NCBI GenBank assembly: GCA_900143635.1
Contig: FREY01000002.1
Span: 8,429-72,428, forward strand
Length of the DNA: 64,000 nt
Source: Rhodobacteraceae bacterium Alg231-04
GTDB taxonomy: Bacteria; Pseudomonadota; Alphaproteobacteria; Rhodobacterales; Rhodobacteraceae
Reading direction: 5' to 3'
In this document: one piece after another, positions 42,044-52,582 of the stretch
How the letters are laid out: every line of letters starts with the position of its first letter
Position numbering within the stretch: the first letter of the stretch is position 1
Made by a program: the position numbers and the translations under genes
The notes under the pieces: generated by a model
Database searches by the model: none
Told to the model about the DNA's origin: nothing
What the model saw: only the letters and a program-made list of their open reading frames with translations

Positions 42044-44977
42044 TCAAGACGCGCCACGGCGGCGTGACGCAGCGTCGATCCGCGCGGCCACTGGCGGCGT
42101 CAGCCGGTCCCTGAGCAGCGCCACCGGATGCGCCTTGAGGGAGAGCCGCATCGAGACGTAATCCTCCACCACCTCCTCGCCCAAGGTCATCTGCGGCAGA
42201 TCCGCGGCGGGTTCATAAATCCCCTCGCCCTCCAGGTTCTGCGCAAACAGCGGCAAAGGCTTGGCCGAGGCAATCGCCTTGGCCTGCCAAAGCGCCTCGC
42301 GCCGGTTGAGGCCAAGGGCAGCAAAAGCATCCGCCTCGGCCAGCCGCTCTATCACCGCGGGCATCAGCCCCGCCTTGCGCCAGACATCCTCCACCTCGCG
42401 GTAGCCATTGCCGCGCGCCGCCGTCAGCCAGGCCGCATCCTCTTCGCGCAGGCCCTTCACCTGCCTCAGGCCAAGACGCAGCGCCAGCCCGCCGCGCCCG
42501 TCCGGCTCCATCACATTGTCCCAGTAGCTGGCATTGATACAGGCCGCGCGCACATCGACGCCATGCGCGCGCGCATCGCGCACGATCTGGGCTGGCGCAT
42601 AAAACCCCATCGGCTGCGAATTCAGCAGCGCGCAGGCAAAAATGCCGGGATGGTGGCATTTGATCCAGGCCGAGGCATAGACCAGCAGCGCAAAAGACGC
42701 CGCGTGGCTTTCGGGGAACCCATAAGAGCCGAACCCTTCGATCTGGCTGAAACAACGTTCGGAAAAATCCGCGTCATAGCCATTTTTTGCCATGCCGCGC
42801 AGGAACAGGCCGCGCAGTTCAGAGACATTGCCATGTTTCTTGAAGGTCGCCAGCGAACGGCGCAGCCGGTCGGCCTGTTCCGGTGTGAAACCAGCGCCGA
42901 CAATGGCGATCTGCATCGCCTGTTCCTGAAACAGTGGCACCCCCAGTGTCTTGCCCAGCACCTCGCCCAGCGCATCGGAGGGGAACTCCACCTGTTCTTC
43001 ACCGTTACGACGGCGAATATAAGGGTGGACCATATCGCCCTGAATGGGGCCAGGGCGGATGATCGCCACTTCGATCACCAAATCATAGAAATTACGTGGC
43101 CGCATCCGTGGCAGGAAGTTCATCTGCGCGCGGCTCTCCACCTGAAACACCCCGACACTGTCGGCCCGGCACAGCATGTCATAGACCGCCGGTTCCTCGG
43201 GCGGCAGAGTTGCCAGGCTGAACTGCTGACGATGGTGCATGTCGATCAGATCAAAGGCCTTGCGGATGCAGGTCAACATGCCGAGGCTCAGCACATCGAC
43301 CTTCAGGATGCCAAGCGCATCAATATCATCCTTGTCCCAGCAGATGACCGTGCGGCCTTCCATGGTGGCGTTCTCAATCGGCACCAATTCGTCCAGCCGC
43401 CCGTCGGTGATGATAAACCCGCCCACATGTTGGGAGAGGTGACGGGGAAAGCCGATGATCTCGTAAACCAGCTCCATCGTCTGGCTAAGGCGGCGGTCGG
43501 TGGGGTCCAAGCCGATTTCGCGCATGCGGTCTGCCTCCAGACCCTGCGCGCTGAAAAACCCCCAGAGCTGCGAAGACAGCGCCGAAATGGTATCTTCGGT
43601 GAGGCCCATGGCGCGGCCCACCTCGCGGATCGCGCGCTTGCCGCGGTAGTGGATCACCGTGGCGCAGAGGCCCGCCCGTTCACGCCCGTAGCGTTCATAG
43701 ATCCACTGGATCACCTCCTCGCGGCGTTCATGTTCGAAATCCACGTCGATATCCGGCGGCTCATCCCGCGCCTCGGAGACGAATCGTTCAAACACCATGG
43801 TGCCCAGCTCCGGGCTGACCGAGGTGACGCCAAGGCAGTAACAGACCACCGAATTGGCCGCCGAGCCGCGCCCCTGACAGAGAATCCCGCGGCCCCGCGC
43901 AAAGGTGACGATGTCGCGCACGGTGAGGAAATAGGGCTCGTATTTCAGCTTGCCGATCAGCGCCAGCTCATGTTCGAGCAGCGTGCGCACATGGGCCGTC
44001 TCCCCATCGGGGTAGCGCCATTTCACCCCCTCTTCGGTCAGGCGGCGCAGGCGCTGGGTCGGGGTCTCTCCCTCGGCCTCATCCGGGTAGTCATAGCGCA
44101 GCTCATCCAGTGAGAAGGTGAGCTGCGTGGCCAGCCTCCCGGCCTCCTCCACCGCCGCCTCATGGGTTTTGAACAGGCGGCGCATCTCGACCTCTGACCG
44201 CAGCCTTTGTTCGCTATTGGCCAATGCGGCGCGGCCCAGGTTTTCCACCTTGCAGCGCAGGCGGATGGCGCTCAGCACATCTGCCAGTCGCCGCCGTTTA
44301 CCATGATGCATCCGCGGCGCGGCGCTGGCCAGTACTGGCAGCCCCAGTGCTGTGGCCTGCGCACTAAGGTGCTGAAACCGCTCTCTATCCTCACCATCAT
44401 AACCCGGAGCCATCATCAGATGCATCTTGTCGGCAAAGCGGCGCGTCAGCCCGTCCATATGCGGCGCCCATCCGCCCGCACCGCCCGGCCACTGCCCCGC
44501 CTGTGGCACCAGGATCAGCCGCAGCCCTTGTGAAAACTCCAGAAGGTCCGCCAACTGAAGACTACAGCTGCCCTTTTCCGCCCTGAGCCGCCCGACCGAG
44601 ATCAGCCGACACAGGTTGCCCCAACCCTTGCGATTCTCCGGCAGGGCAATCACCGGCGGGGCGTCGGTGAAGAGCAGCTTTGCAGCCGGTATCAGCCGCA
44701 CCACATCATAGAGCGGGAATGAGGCTGGCACCGGGATATGGTCAGGGCACGGCGGACCGATCGGCGTATTGTCGCGATCCCAGGCCTGACGTTCGCGCAC
44801 CCGGCGGGCAATATCACGCGCCGCGCTATGGGCGCGGACGATTCCCGCCACCGAGTTGTCGTCAGCAATGGCCACCGCCCCGACCCGCAGCTCCAGAGCG
44901 CGCGCCATATATTCCTCCGGGTGGGCAGCCCCGGTGAGGAAGGTGAAATTCGACTGGGCAGCAAGTTCAGCAAACAT
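42044..44977 (-). CDS. dnaE2: Error-prone DNA polymerase DnaE2, C-terminally shortened
   Basis: A 977-residue C-family translesion polymerase. The PHP domain starts MFAELAAQSNFTFLTGAAHP; the palm has the acidic motif PPDIDVDFEHERREEV and the third aspartate in KVDVLSLGMLT; the fingers and helix-hairpin-helix domain reach NASYWDNVMEPDG and RQVKGLREEDAAWL. After DYVSMRLSLKAHPVALLRDR the protein ends within about 20 residues, whereas DnaE2 proteins normally continue for about 90-100 residues with the OB-fold segment (AGLVLVRQRPG-type). Only about 100 bases separate it from the next gene. imuA and imuB, its usual partners, are not in the window. Catalytic parts are complete. Confidence 0.9.
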   Translation of the reverse strand: MFAELAAQSNFTFLTGAAHPEEYMARALELRVGAVAIADDNSVAGIVRAHSAARDIARRVRERQAWDRDNTPIGPPCPDHIPVPASFPLYDVVRLIPAAKLLFTDAPPVIALPENRKGWGNLCRLISVGRLRAEKGSCSLQLADLLEFSQGLRLILVPQAGQWPGGAGGWAPHMDGLTRRFADKMHLMMAPGYDGEDRERFQHLSAQATALGLPVLASAAPRMHHGKRRRLADVLSAIRLRCKVENLGRAALANSEQRLRSEVEMRRLFKTHEAAVEEAGRLATQLTFSLDELRYDYPDEAEGETPTQRLRRLTEEGVKWRYPDGETAHVRTLLEHELALIGKLKYEPYFLTVRDIVTFARGRGILCQGRGSAANSVVCYCLGVTSVSPELGTMVFERFVSEARDEPPDIDVDFEHERREEVIQWIYERYGRERAGLCATVIHYRGKRAIREVGRAMGLTEDTISALSSQLWGFFSAQGLEADRMREIGLDPTDRRLSQTMELVYEIIGFPRHLSQHVGGFIITDGRLDELVPIENATMEGRTVICWDKDDIDALGILKVDVLSLGMLTCIRKAFDLIDMHHRQQFSLATLPPEEPAVYDMLCRADSVGVFQVESRAQMNFLPRMRPRNFYDLVIEVAIIRPGPIQGDMVHPYIRRRNGEEQVEFPSDALGEVLGKTLGVPLFQEQAMQIAIVGAGFTPEQADRLRRSLATFKKHGNVSELRGLFLRGMAKNGYDADFSERCFSQIEGFGSYGFPESHAASFALLVYASAWIKCHHPGIFACALLNSQPMGFYAPAQIVRDARAHGVDVRAACINASYWDNVMEPDGRGGLALRLGLRQVKGLREEDAAWLTAARGNGYREVEDVWRKAGLMPAVIERLAEADAFAALGLNRREALWQAKAIASAKPLPLFAQNLEGEGIYEPAADLPQMTLGEEVVEDYVSMRLSLKAHPVALLRDRLTPPVAARIDAASRRRGAS

Positions 44978-45024
44978 GAGGGGGATGATATTCCCCTTTT
45001 GTTCTCGTGGCGAGTCCCTGTGCC

Positions 45025-47139
45025 TCAATCAATCCCGACCAAGGCCCGGTCCGATTTTCCCGCACCGTCCACCACCACAATCGCAGAAAAGCCCTGCCCC
45101 GGATTGGGCACCTCAAATTCGCGGCCGTATTGCCCGGTGACGACCGGCTGGCCATCCGCCAGCACCATGAAGGGCGCGGTTCCGCCGCGCAGTTTCAGCA
45201 CCAGCGGCGCATCTGCGATCAGCAGCCGCGCACCATCCGGTGGAAAGATCAGTTGCGGGGCCGCAGCCCCCGTCCCGAACCCCGCATCACGGCTGCGGAA
45301 CCTTTGCAACGGCTGCGGCAGAGAGGCGGCGCCGGCAATCAGAGTGGCAGGCGGTGGCGGCGGCAGAAGGTCAAAATCCGGTTTCAGAAGGCCAAAGGCC
45401 TCAAACAAGACCGGCGCGGCCATGTCGCCGCCAAAGGCCCCCGGCACCGGTGTACCATCGGCCCGCCCCAGCCAGACACCCATCACATGGCGCCCGTCCC
45501 AGCCAATGGCCCAGGCATCGCGGTGGCCATAGGACGTTCCTGTTTTATAGGCCAGCACCCCGGCCCGCGCACCCGGCGGCGGGGCCAGACCGCGCAGGAT
45601 ATCCATCACGTACCAGGCGGCCTCGGGCGGGATCAGGCGGGAAGGGGTTTTGCGGGCAGAGCCCCGATGCAGATGCAGCGCCTGCCCCTGTCCGCCTGCT
45701 GCCAACCCGGCATAAAGCTGCACCAGACCTTCAAGGCTCACCCCGGCGCCGCCGAGGCTGACAGCAAGGCCGGGCGCGCCACCGGGCAGTTTAATCCGGG
45801 TGCCTGCCCGCCGCAGGGCCGCCATCAAACGGGCCGGGCCAATCGCCTGTGTCAGCTTGACCACCGGAATATTCAGCGACATTTGCAGCGCGTCGCGCAG
45901 GCGCACGTCACCGCGAAACATGCCGTCAAAATTCTGCGGCGCGTAGCCGTCGATATTGACCGGCCCGTCGTGGATCAGCGTATCCGGATGCGCCAGCCCC
46001 TGGGCAAAGGCCAGCCCGTAGACCAGCGGCTTCAGCGTCGATCCGGGCGAGCGCAGCGCCTGTGTCATATCCACAAACCCCTGCCGCGCATCACCCGACA
46101 GACCGGGCGATCCGACCGAGGCAAAAATCTCTCCGGTTTGATGATCTGCGACCAGAATAGCCGCCGACAGGCGCGCCCCACCTGCACGGGCCGCCTTGGC
46201 CGTCAGCGCCTCCAGCCTTGCCTGCACCCCGGCCTCAATGGTCAGGGCAATGCGTTGCGCATCCGGCATCTGGTCGCGCATTCGATCGGCAGCATGGGCG
46301 GCCAGCTGCGGAAAGGGGCGCATGGCGGCGGGCAGCGGCGCCGCATTGGCCATCGTCAAGGCCGCGTCCGAAATCACGCCCTGCGCTTCCATCCGGGCCA
46401 GAACCCGGCCCCGTGCTGCCCTTGCGCGCGCCGCGCCACGATCCGGGCGGCGCGCGGCAGGCGATTGCGGAATAGCCACCAGCAGCGCCGCCTCAGAGGG
46501 CGTCAGTCGGCGCGGCTCCTTCCCGAACCACGCCAGCGAGGCGGCCCGGACACCTTCCAGATTGCCACCATAAGGCGCATGGGTGAGGTAGAGCGTCAGG
46601 ATCTCCTGTTTTGACAGCCGCCGTTCCAATGCCAGCGCCAGACGGATCTGGCGCAGCTTGCCGGCCCAGCGCCCGGTCGGCCCGTCCTCCAGCAGACGCG
46701 CCACCTGCATGGTGAGGGTCGAGCCACCCGACACCACACCGCCGTTCCACAGCGCCTGCCCGACCGCCCGCAGCATGGCGCGGGGGTCTACCCCGGCGTG
46801 CTGATAGAACCGCTTGTCCTCGTAGCGCAGCAGCATGGCGCGGAAATCCGCGTCCACCTGTTCCGGGCGCACAGAAAAGCGCCAGATGCCGTCTTCGACC
46901 GGGTAGGCACGTAACAGAGTGCCGTTGCGATCACGCACCTCAATCGAGGTGTCGGCAAGCGTGTCCGGCAGCTGCACCGCGTCGACCCAAGCGTCAAACC
47001 GCTGCAGTCCAAACCAGCTGGCAACCAGCAAAAATGTCAAAGACAACAGCCACAACCGCCCCCGCGGCGCCGGGCGCAGGTGTTTTTCCCTGACCCTGAC
47101 CCTGCGCCGCGCTGTGCTGTCTGCCGAGTTCGCTGGCAT
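45025..47139 (-). CDS. pbpC: Penicillin-binding protein 1C
   Basis: A 704-residue bifunctional peptidoglycan synthase anchored by one N-terminal helix (LWLLSLTFLLVASWFGL). The glycosyltransferase (GT51) has LRYEDKRFYQHAGVDPRAML and GGSTLTMQVARLL. The transpeptidase has SxxK in PGSTLKPLVYG (about residue 366), SLN in QMSLNIPVVKL and KTGTS (about 531). The C-terminal domain is the PBP1C-specific beta domain. It starts 4 bases after the alpha-2-macroglobulin gene, the conserved pbpC/alpha-2-macroglobulin pair thought to defend or repair the cell wall. Confidence 0.93.
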   Translation of the reverse strand: MPANSADSTARRRVRVREKHLRPAPRGRLWLLSLTFLLVASWFGLQRFDAWVDAVQLPDTLADTSIEVRDRNGTLLRAYPVEDGIWRFSVRPEQVDADFRAMLLRYEDKRFYQHAGVDPRAMLRAVGQALWNGGVVSGGSTLTMQVARLLEDGPTGRWAGKLRQIRLALALERRLSKQEILTLYLTHAPYGGNLEGVRAASLAWFGKEPRRLTPSEAALLVAIPQSPAARRPDRGAARARAARGRVLARMEAQGVISDAALTMANAAPLPAAMRPFPQLAAHAADRMRDQMPDAQRIALTIEAGVQARLEALTAKAARAGGARLSAAILVADHQTGEIFASVGSPGLSGDARQGFVDMTQALRSPGSTLKPLVYGLAFAQGLAHPDTLIHDGPVNIDGYAPQNFDGMFRGDVRLRDALQMSLNIPVVKLTQAIGPARLMAALRRAGTRIKLPGGAPGLAVSLGGAGVSLEGLVQLYAGLAAGGQGQALHLHRGSARKTPSRLIPPEAAWYVMDILRGLAPPPGARAGVLAYKTGTSYGHRDAWAIGWDGRHVMGVWLGRADGTPVPGAFGGDMAAPVLFEAFGLLKPDFDLLPPPPPATLIAGAASLPQPLQRFRSRDAGFGTGAAAPQLIFPPDGARLLIADAPLVLKLRGGTAPFMVLADGQPVVTGQYGREFEVPNPGQGFSAIVVVDGAGKSDRALVGID

Positions 47140-47143
47140 GAGC

Positions 47144-50100
47144 CTACTCCACGATCACCCGTCCGGTTGCGGTCCGCGCGCGGTAGGCCGGGCGATACAT
47201 ATCCTCGGCCGAGGCCGCTGGCGCATGGAAATCACCCGGTGTGACGGCCCGCGCAATATAGGCCAGCCGGATTGTGCTGCGCCCATCCGCATCCACCGCG
47301 ACCAGGAAACGGTCAGCGCGGAATTCAGCGTGTTCGGCATCGCTGAGCTCCAGCCAGCTCAGGGCACTCAGATCGCCGGACCGCAGCAGGTTCGGGTTGT
47401 CGATCTCCACCCCGGCAGGCAGCGGGTCATTGATCATCAGACGCGCGCCCAGCCGTTCCTCGGGCAGCAGTTCCAGCACGGTGACAAAACGCTCGCCTTG
47501 GGCAAAGGCACGGCCTTCGATCAGCGCGCCATCCAGCGTGTAGTGCTGACGCATCAGCGTGAAGCCGGTGCCGCCCGCAGGGGGCGACACCTCGGGTACG
47601 CCCAGAGTGGTGAGGGTGATATCGGTGCTTTGGCCAGAGGCGGCAGAGATTTCCAGCGGCGCCGCAGCGGACCGGCCTTCCAACACCTGCACAAAAGGTC
47701 CGGCAACCGGATCACCATCGACCAAAAGGCCCGAGACTTCGGGGTTCTGCACCATCGCATGGGCCGCCAGCAGCGACCATGTGGCCTCCTGCGTGGACAT
47801 CGGCCGGGTCAGCCGTGCAATGCGATGGATGAGGCCGTCGCGATCCACCACCGCGCTGCCCGAGCCAGCCGCCAGCGCCAGAACGCCGGCCGCATCGCGC
47901 AGGTTGGTGCCGTAGTCCACCCGCCAGTACGAACCCTCATTGGTGCTGCGGTCCAGCATCCCTGCGGCGTGGGCAAACATGTCATCTGCGCGGCGTTGAT
48001 CACCGTAAGAGGCCAGAGCCGCCCCCAGCTGCGCGGCCGCCAGAGGCGTTGCAAAGGCAGATCCTTTCACATCCGAGTAGTAACGCAGATCCCCCATCGC
48101 CGCCGCCCCTTCGCGGGCCAGCACCATCAGCGCATAGGCGATCTCCTCACCGCCATCATCAAAGTCTGAGGCATAGTTGATACGGTTGCGCAGGTTGTCC
48201 ATCGCCCGGTCAAAGGCCTGTTCCGGCACGGTATACCCTTGCGCCCGCGCCCGGCTGAGGAAATCGCTGGCGTAGGCATCCAGCCAGAAATCCCCGCTTT
48301 CCGCGCGCCACAGCCCAAAGGCCCCGTTTGGTGCCTGACGTGTCAGCACCTTACGAATAGCCGCATCCACCCGCGCCTGCACCGCAGGGCCTTCGCCCAG
48401 ACCAGCCGCCTCGGCCACCGAGGACAGGTACAACAGCGGCAGCGCCTTGGATGTCACCTGTTCGGTGCAGCCATAGGGGTACTGATCCAGCGTTGACAAC
48501 AGCCCCGGTACATCGAATTTCGCGATGGGGCCTGCAGACAGAACCGCCCGCGCAGACCCTTTGCGCAGACCGGCAAAGACATCCTCGCTAAAGCGGAAAC
48601 TGTCGCCTTCGCCCAGCGCAAAGCGGCGCGTTTGGGCGACCACCGGGTCATTGGCCCGTACCGGCAAACGGAAGCTTTGCGCCAGTTCGGTTCCATCCGG
48701 TGTGGTCAAAACCAGTTCAAGTTCGGGATCGCCAATAGAATGGGCGCTTACCGGCAGTTCCAGCACCGCCTTGCCCTGATCGCCCAGTGTCACATTGGCA
48801 GGCAGTGCACCCAGCTCCAGCCCGGTGCCTTTCACCCGTGTCGCCAGCGCCATCGCGCCCGACGGCCCATCGGCATGGACAATGTCCAGCAACACCCGGC
48901 TGTGATCTCCGGGCGCCAGAAACCGCGGCAGAGAGGCGGTCACCACCACCGGATCGCGCACGATCATATCTGCCTCGGCCTGTCCGACAGAGCGGCCCGA
49001 CCAAGCCACTGCCATCAACCGCACGGTGCCATTGAAGGCCGGCAGGGTGACAGGGAATTCCACCGCGCCATCGTCACCAACTTGCAACGGACCAGAGAAC
49101 ACCGACATCAGATCCTGTGTTGGCGGCGGTGATTGCATCCGCATGCCACTGTCAGCATCGCCACCAGAGCGGATCTGGCCCAGCGCACCGTTCTGCCCGT
49201 CAATAAGCCGCCCATAAAGGTCGCGCAGCTCCATCCCCAGACGGCGTTGACCAAAGTAATAGGCGCTGGGGTCCGGGCTTTGGAACCCGGTGAGGTTCAG
49301 AATGCCCAGATCCACAGCGGCGACCGTCAGCCAGACCTCGTCACCGGCATGTGCGCCCGCGACTGTGATCCGGGCGGTTTCCACGCCGCGCGGGCGGGCC
49401 ACCTCTGGCACCTCAATAGCGACCTCCAGCTGCTGGCCTGGCTGGGTCACCACCGCATGGGCCAGCCCCAGCGCCCGTGTCGGCACACGTTCTGCCGCAC
49501 CTTCGGGCGGGCGGATCACCATGGCAGTGACATAGGCGCCACTGCCCCAGTCTTCGGTCACCGTCAGCGGGATCAGATTTTCGCCCGCCGTGACCTCAAC
49601 CGCGCGGCGTTCGATCAGCTGGTTTGACACCACCGAAATCAATGCCGTTCCAGCCGCACGCGGCAGGATGCGCAGCTGCGCAGTGTCACCGGGCTGATAG
49701 GCTTGCGCATCCAGGGACAGCTCCAACCGGTCCGGCGTCGCCGCACTATCGGCAGGCGCATACCAGCCGGCATAGAAGTCGACCGCGGCCTCAGCCCGGT
49801 CGCCGTCCAGACGTTCGACCACCAGCTCGTATCGGCCCCAGTCTACGGGGTGCGAGATCTGCAGCGGGGTGCCGTCGAAACGGGCCTCACCCGAGGCGAT
49901 ACGTTTACGGCGGGTGATCGGCTCCCAGTTCCAGTTGCCCCACATCTGATACCACTGATACCGCGTCTCGACCCGGTTCAGCGTCCAGTGCAGCTGCATC
50001 GGCTGCACCTCCAGTGCGGGCGACAGGCCGATGACCTCAAATGCGGCCTCACTGCCTTCGGCGGCAACCTCGTCAAACAGCGGCTTGATACCAATCACTG

Positions 50101-52582
50101 GCGTTTCCGGCTGCACAGGCACGGTCAGGCGCCGCTCGACCGGGCGGGCAGAACCATCGGCCAGACGGGTGATCACCGTGGCCTCCATCGGCTTGCCCGT
50201 TGCAGCACCGGTCGGGATCTCGACCGCCAGTTCGGCAATTCCGTCCCCGTCGGTTTCAGGCCCGCCGAAATAGCTGGTCTGGGTGGTGCTGTCGCCATCG
50301 TAACGGCCAAAGCGATAACCCGGCCACTGCGCCACGGTTTCAGCCGCGCGCAGGCGCACATCTCCGTCGATGCTCAGACCGGCACCGGGGGCGCCAAACA
50401 GGTAGCGCGCCTCGATTTTAAGTGGCGGCATGGCACCGGGGCGAATTGGCGCCGTTGGCAGGGACTGCGTGAAATCAATGCGTTCGGGCAAGAAATCCTC
50501 AACGAGAATGGTGCGGCTGGCCAAAGCAGCGGCCTCTGGATCGGTCTTGAGATCCAGCCGCCAGGACCCGCGCGGCGCGGATGCGCCAACCGGAAGGTCA
50601 AACACATGGCCGCCCATCTGGCCACCATCGGAAATGATGCGGCTGTATTCCACCCCATCGGGGCGGCTGAGAATGGCGATCAGCGGCAGGCCTTCGATGG
50701 CCTGCGCCCGCCCGTCACGGGCAAGGGCGGTGACATGGATGACCTCACCGGCGCGGTATGCGCCACGATCGGTTGCCAGGAACACATCCACCGGCCCCGG
50801 AGCCGGGCGCCCTTCGACGCCGCGATCCGACAGATCAAAAGCGGCCTCGGTCAGCGACAGGAAGCTGAGATCACTGTCACCATTGCGGGCGACCAGCAAC
50901 GCGGGTGCCGCGCCGCCGTTGCCGCGGATCAGGCCGGGTTCAAAATGCGCATAGCCGGTGGCATCGCTGGTGCTGCGGGCCAGAACCGCATTGGCGCGGG
51001 AAATCAGCGCAACCTCGACACCCTCTTTTGCGGCAGCATTCTTCAGCCCCTGCACCTGCACATGCAGCCCATCTGCGCCGCTCATGCTGCTGAGACCCAG
51101 ATCAGACATCACAAACCACTGGGTCGCGCCGGGGTCATCATAAGGATCAGCACCGGGGATCTTGGCGCTGAGCGCATAGATGCCGGCCGGCTGGTCCGCC
51201 AGCGCCTGTTCCAGCGGAATGCGGGTGGTCATATCGCGGTTCAGATCGCTCTGAACCTCGACCACACCGGTCCAGACATCCTCGGCCATATTGTCGGCAA
51301 AATACTCCTCCTGCCATTGGCTGAGCGGGCGGGCGAACATGTTTTCCTGCATGGTGCGCAGCAGGTTACGGTCGCTCACCCGGCGCAGGTTCAGTTCCAC
51401 CTCGCGCAGGTTGACGGTTTCCAGCGGCAGCGCTGCAAGCTCTGAACGCGGCAGAACATAGGCACGACCCGGAAAGCGCACCGCCGGTGAGCGATCACCA
51501 ACATAATGGGTCAGTTCCACATCCCGGTAGAGCAGCTCTCCGCTGCCAGCAGGCAGGCCTCGGCGCAGGGTCAGGCTGTAGCGGTTGCCGTGCTCCAGCC
51601 CGTCGATGCACAGCTGGGTGCCCTCGGCCTCTACCGCCAACCGATTGTCCGCCAGTTTCACATAGTCGGAATAGGTGACGCCGCTGCGCGACAGGTCCTC
51701 GGAGAACTCCACGCAGATACGCGGCGCGGCGCTGTCGCTTTCCACCGTGCTGTCGGTCACCCGGAACCCGTATTTATCAATAGCGCGATCCAGCATCCGG
51801 GCCACATCGCGGCGCGGCTGGATGTCTTCGGCAAGGCGCAGAACCGGCATCATATCCCGGCCCCGGCGCAAATCTTCCAATGCCTGGGCGGCCAGAACCA
51901 GCGCATTGACCTGCGCGCCATTGCTGTCGCTGCGCAGGAATGAGTTGAGCGCCGCCGCATAGGCCCGTTCGCGATAGGCACGCTGGCGGCTGGAGCTGTC
52001 GTTCTCGGCCTGCAACAGATAGTCTGCATAATCCGCCCAAAGCCCGGCACTATCGCTGACGGCCACAGCAGCCCCAAGCCAGCGCGCAGCCACCTCGTAT
52101 TCGCGCAACGATGCCCGGCGGCGAGCTGTTTCGATCAAACGGTCAGTATCCGCATCACCCGGCGGGTGGCGCAAACCGATGTCGCGCGCCTGGAGGGCGG
52201 CCCGCTCCAGATCATCCGTGGGCAAAAATCCCAGCGCCGTACTGCGATTGTCCCCAAGATCCCGGACCGATTTTGCAACCGGTTGCTTCAGGGCGGAAAT
52301 CGCCCCCTCGAAAACCTGTCTCTCGCCTATGGCGCTCTTGGGAAAACAAGAATCGGAGCGCGTGTTGAACGTGAAACCTGCGCAATTTGGCCGGTTTGCG
52401 CAAATTCGCACGCAGCTTTGCAGGTCCGTGTCAAAAATTACGTCTAAATCAGACCCAAAAAAATCAGTGTCCGGCACCGCAACAAAGCGGTGCGGCGGAA
52501 TGGATTCCTGTGAAACCACCGGACCGGACAGCGTTAATGATATGAGGATAAACGAAAAAAAGCAAAATATCTGGCGCAGCAT
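47144..52582 (-). CDS. Alpha-2-macroglobulin family protein with N-terminal PAN domain
   Basis: A 1812-residue periplasmic protein with a signal peptide (no lipobox cysteine). A PAN/apple domain follows (LQSCVRICANRPNCAGFTFN, DSCFPKSA), then a helical repeat region, several macroglobulin beta domains, the bait region, and the thioester motif YPYGCTEQ near residue 1370 in an alpha/alpha-toroid domain. The thioester cysteine and glutamine are intact, so covalent trapping of attacking proteases is likely, as for E. coli YfhM. GGAGGG fixes the start at 52582. The operon partner is pbpC. The PAN domain is an unusual addition compared with enterobacterial copies. Confidence 0.93.
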   Translation of the reverse strand: MLRQIFCFFSFILISLTLSGPVVSQESIPPHRFVAVPDTDFFGSDLDVIFDTDLQSCVRICANRPNCAGFTFNTRSDSCFPKSAIGERQVFEGAISALKQPVAKSVRDLGDNRSTALGFLPTDDLERAALQARDIGLRHPPGDADTDRLIETARRRASLREYEVAARWLGAAVAVSDSAGLWADYADYLLQAENDSSSRQRAYRERAYAAALNSFLRSDSNGAQVNALVLAAQALEDLRRGRDMMPVLRLAEDIQPRRDVARMLDRAIDKYGFRVTDSTVESDSAAPRICVEFSEDLSRSGVTYSDYVKLADNRLAVEAEGTQLCIDGLEHGNRYSLTLRRGLPAGSGELLYRDVELTHYVGDRSPAVRFPGRAYVLPRSELAALPLETVNLREVELNLRRVSDRNLLRTMQENMFARPLSQWQEEYFADNMAEDVWTGVVEVQSDLNRDMTTRIPLEQALADQPAGIYALSAKIPGADPYDDPGATQWFVMSDLGLSSMSGADGLHVQVQGLKNAAAKEGVEVALISRANAVLARSTSDATGYAHFEPGLIRGNGGAAPALLVARNGDSDLSFLSLTEAAFDLSDRGVEGRPAPGPVDVFLATDRGAYRAGEVIHVTALARDGRAQAIEGLPLIAILSRPDGVEYSRIISDGGQMGGHVFDLPVGASAPRGSWRLDLKTDPEAAALASRTILVEDFLPERIDFTQSLPTAPIRPGAMPPLKIEARYLFGAPGAGLSIDGDVRLRAAETVAQWPGYRFGRYDGDSTTQTSYFGGPETDGDGIAELAVEIPTGAATGKPMEATVITRLADGSARPVERRLTVPVQPETPVIGIKPLFDEVAAEGSEAAFEVIGLSPALEVQPMQLHWTLNRVETRYQWYQMWGNWNWEPITRRKRIASGEARFDGTPLQISHPVDWGRYELVVERLDGDRAEAAVDFYAGWYAPADSAATPDRLELSLDAQAYQPGDTAQLRILPRAAGTALISVVSNQLIERRAVEVTAGENLIPLTVTEDWGSGAYVTAMVIRPPEGAAERVPTRALGLAHAVVTQPGQQLEVAIEVPEVARPRGVETARITVAGAHAGDEVWLTVAAVDLGILNLTGFQSPDPSAYYFGQRRLGMELRDLYGRLIDGQNGALGQIRSGGDADSGMRMQSPPPTQDLMSVFSGPLQVGDDGAVEFPVTLPAFNGTVRLMAVAWSGRSVGQAEADMIVRDPVVVTASLPRFLAPGDHSRVLLDIVHADGPSGAMALATRVKGTGLELGALPANVTLGDQGKAVLELPVSAHSIGDPELELVLTTPDGTELAQSFRLPVRANDPVVAQTRRFALGEGDSFRFSEDVFAGLRKGSARAVLSAGPIAKFDVPGLLSTLDQYPYGCTEQVTSKALPLLYLSSVAEAAGLGEGPAVQARVDAAIRKVLTRQAPNGAFGLWRAESGDFWLDAYASDFLSRARAQGYTVPEQAFDRAMDNLRNRINYASDFDDGGEEIAYALMVLAREGAAAMGDLRYYSDVKGSAFATPLAAAQLGAALASYGDQRRADDMFAHAAGMLDRSTNEGSYWRVDYGTNLRDAAGVLALAAGSGSAVVDRDGLIHRIARLTRPMSTQEATWSLLAAHAMVQNPEVSGLLVDGDPVAGPFVQVLEGRSAAAPLEISAASGQSTDITLTTLGVPEVSPPAGGTGFTLMRQHYTLDGALIEGRAFAQGERFVTVLELLPEERLGARLMINDPLPAGVEIDNPNLLRSGDLSALSWLELSDAEHAEFRADRFLVAVDADGRSTIRLAYIARAVTPGDFHAPAASAEDMYRPAYRARTATGRVIVE

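Noticed and set aside
42128-44113. Open frame of over 650 codons antisense to dnaE2
   Set aside because: It is a mirror of the dnaE2 coding sequence, rich in His/Arg/Gln, without motifs or a ribosome site.
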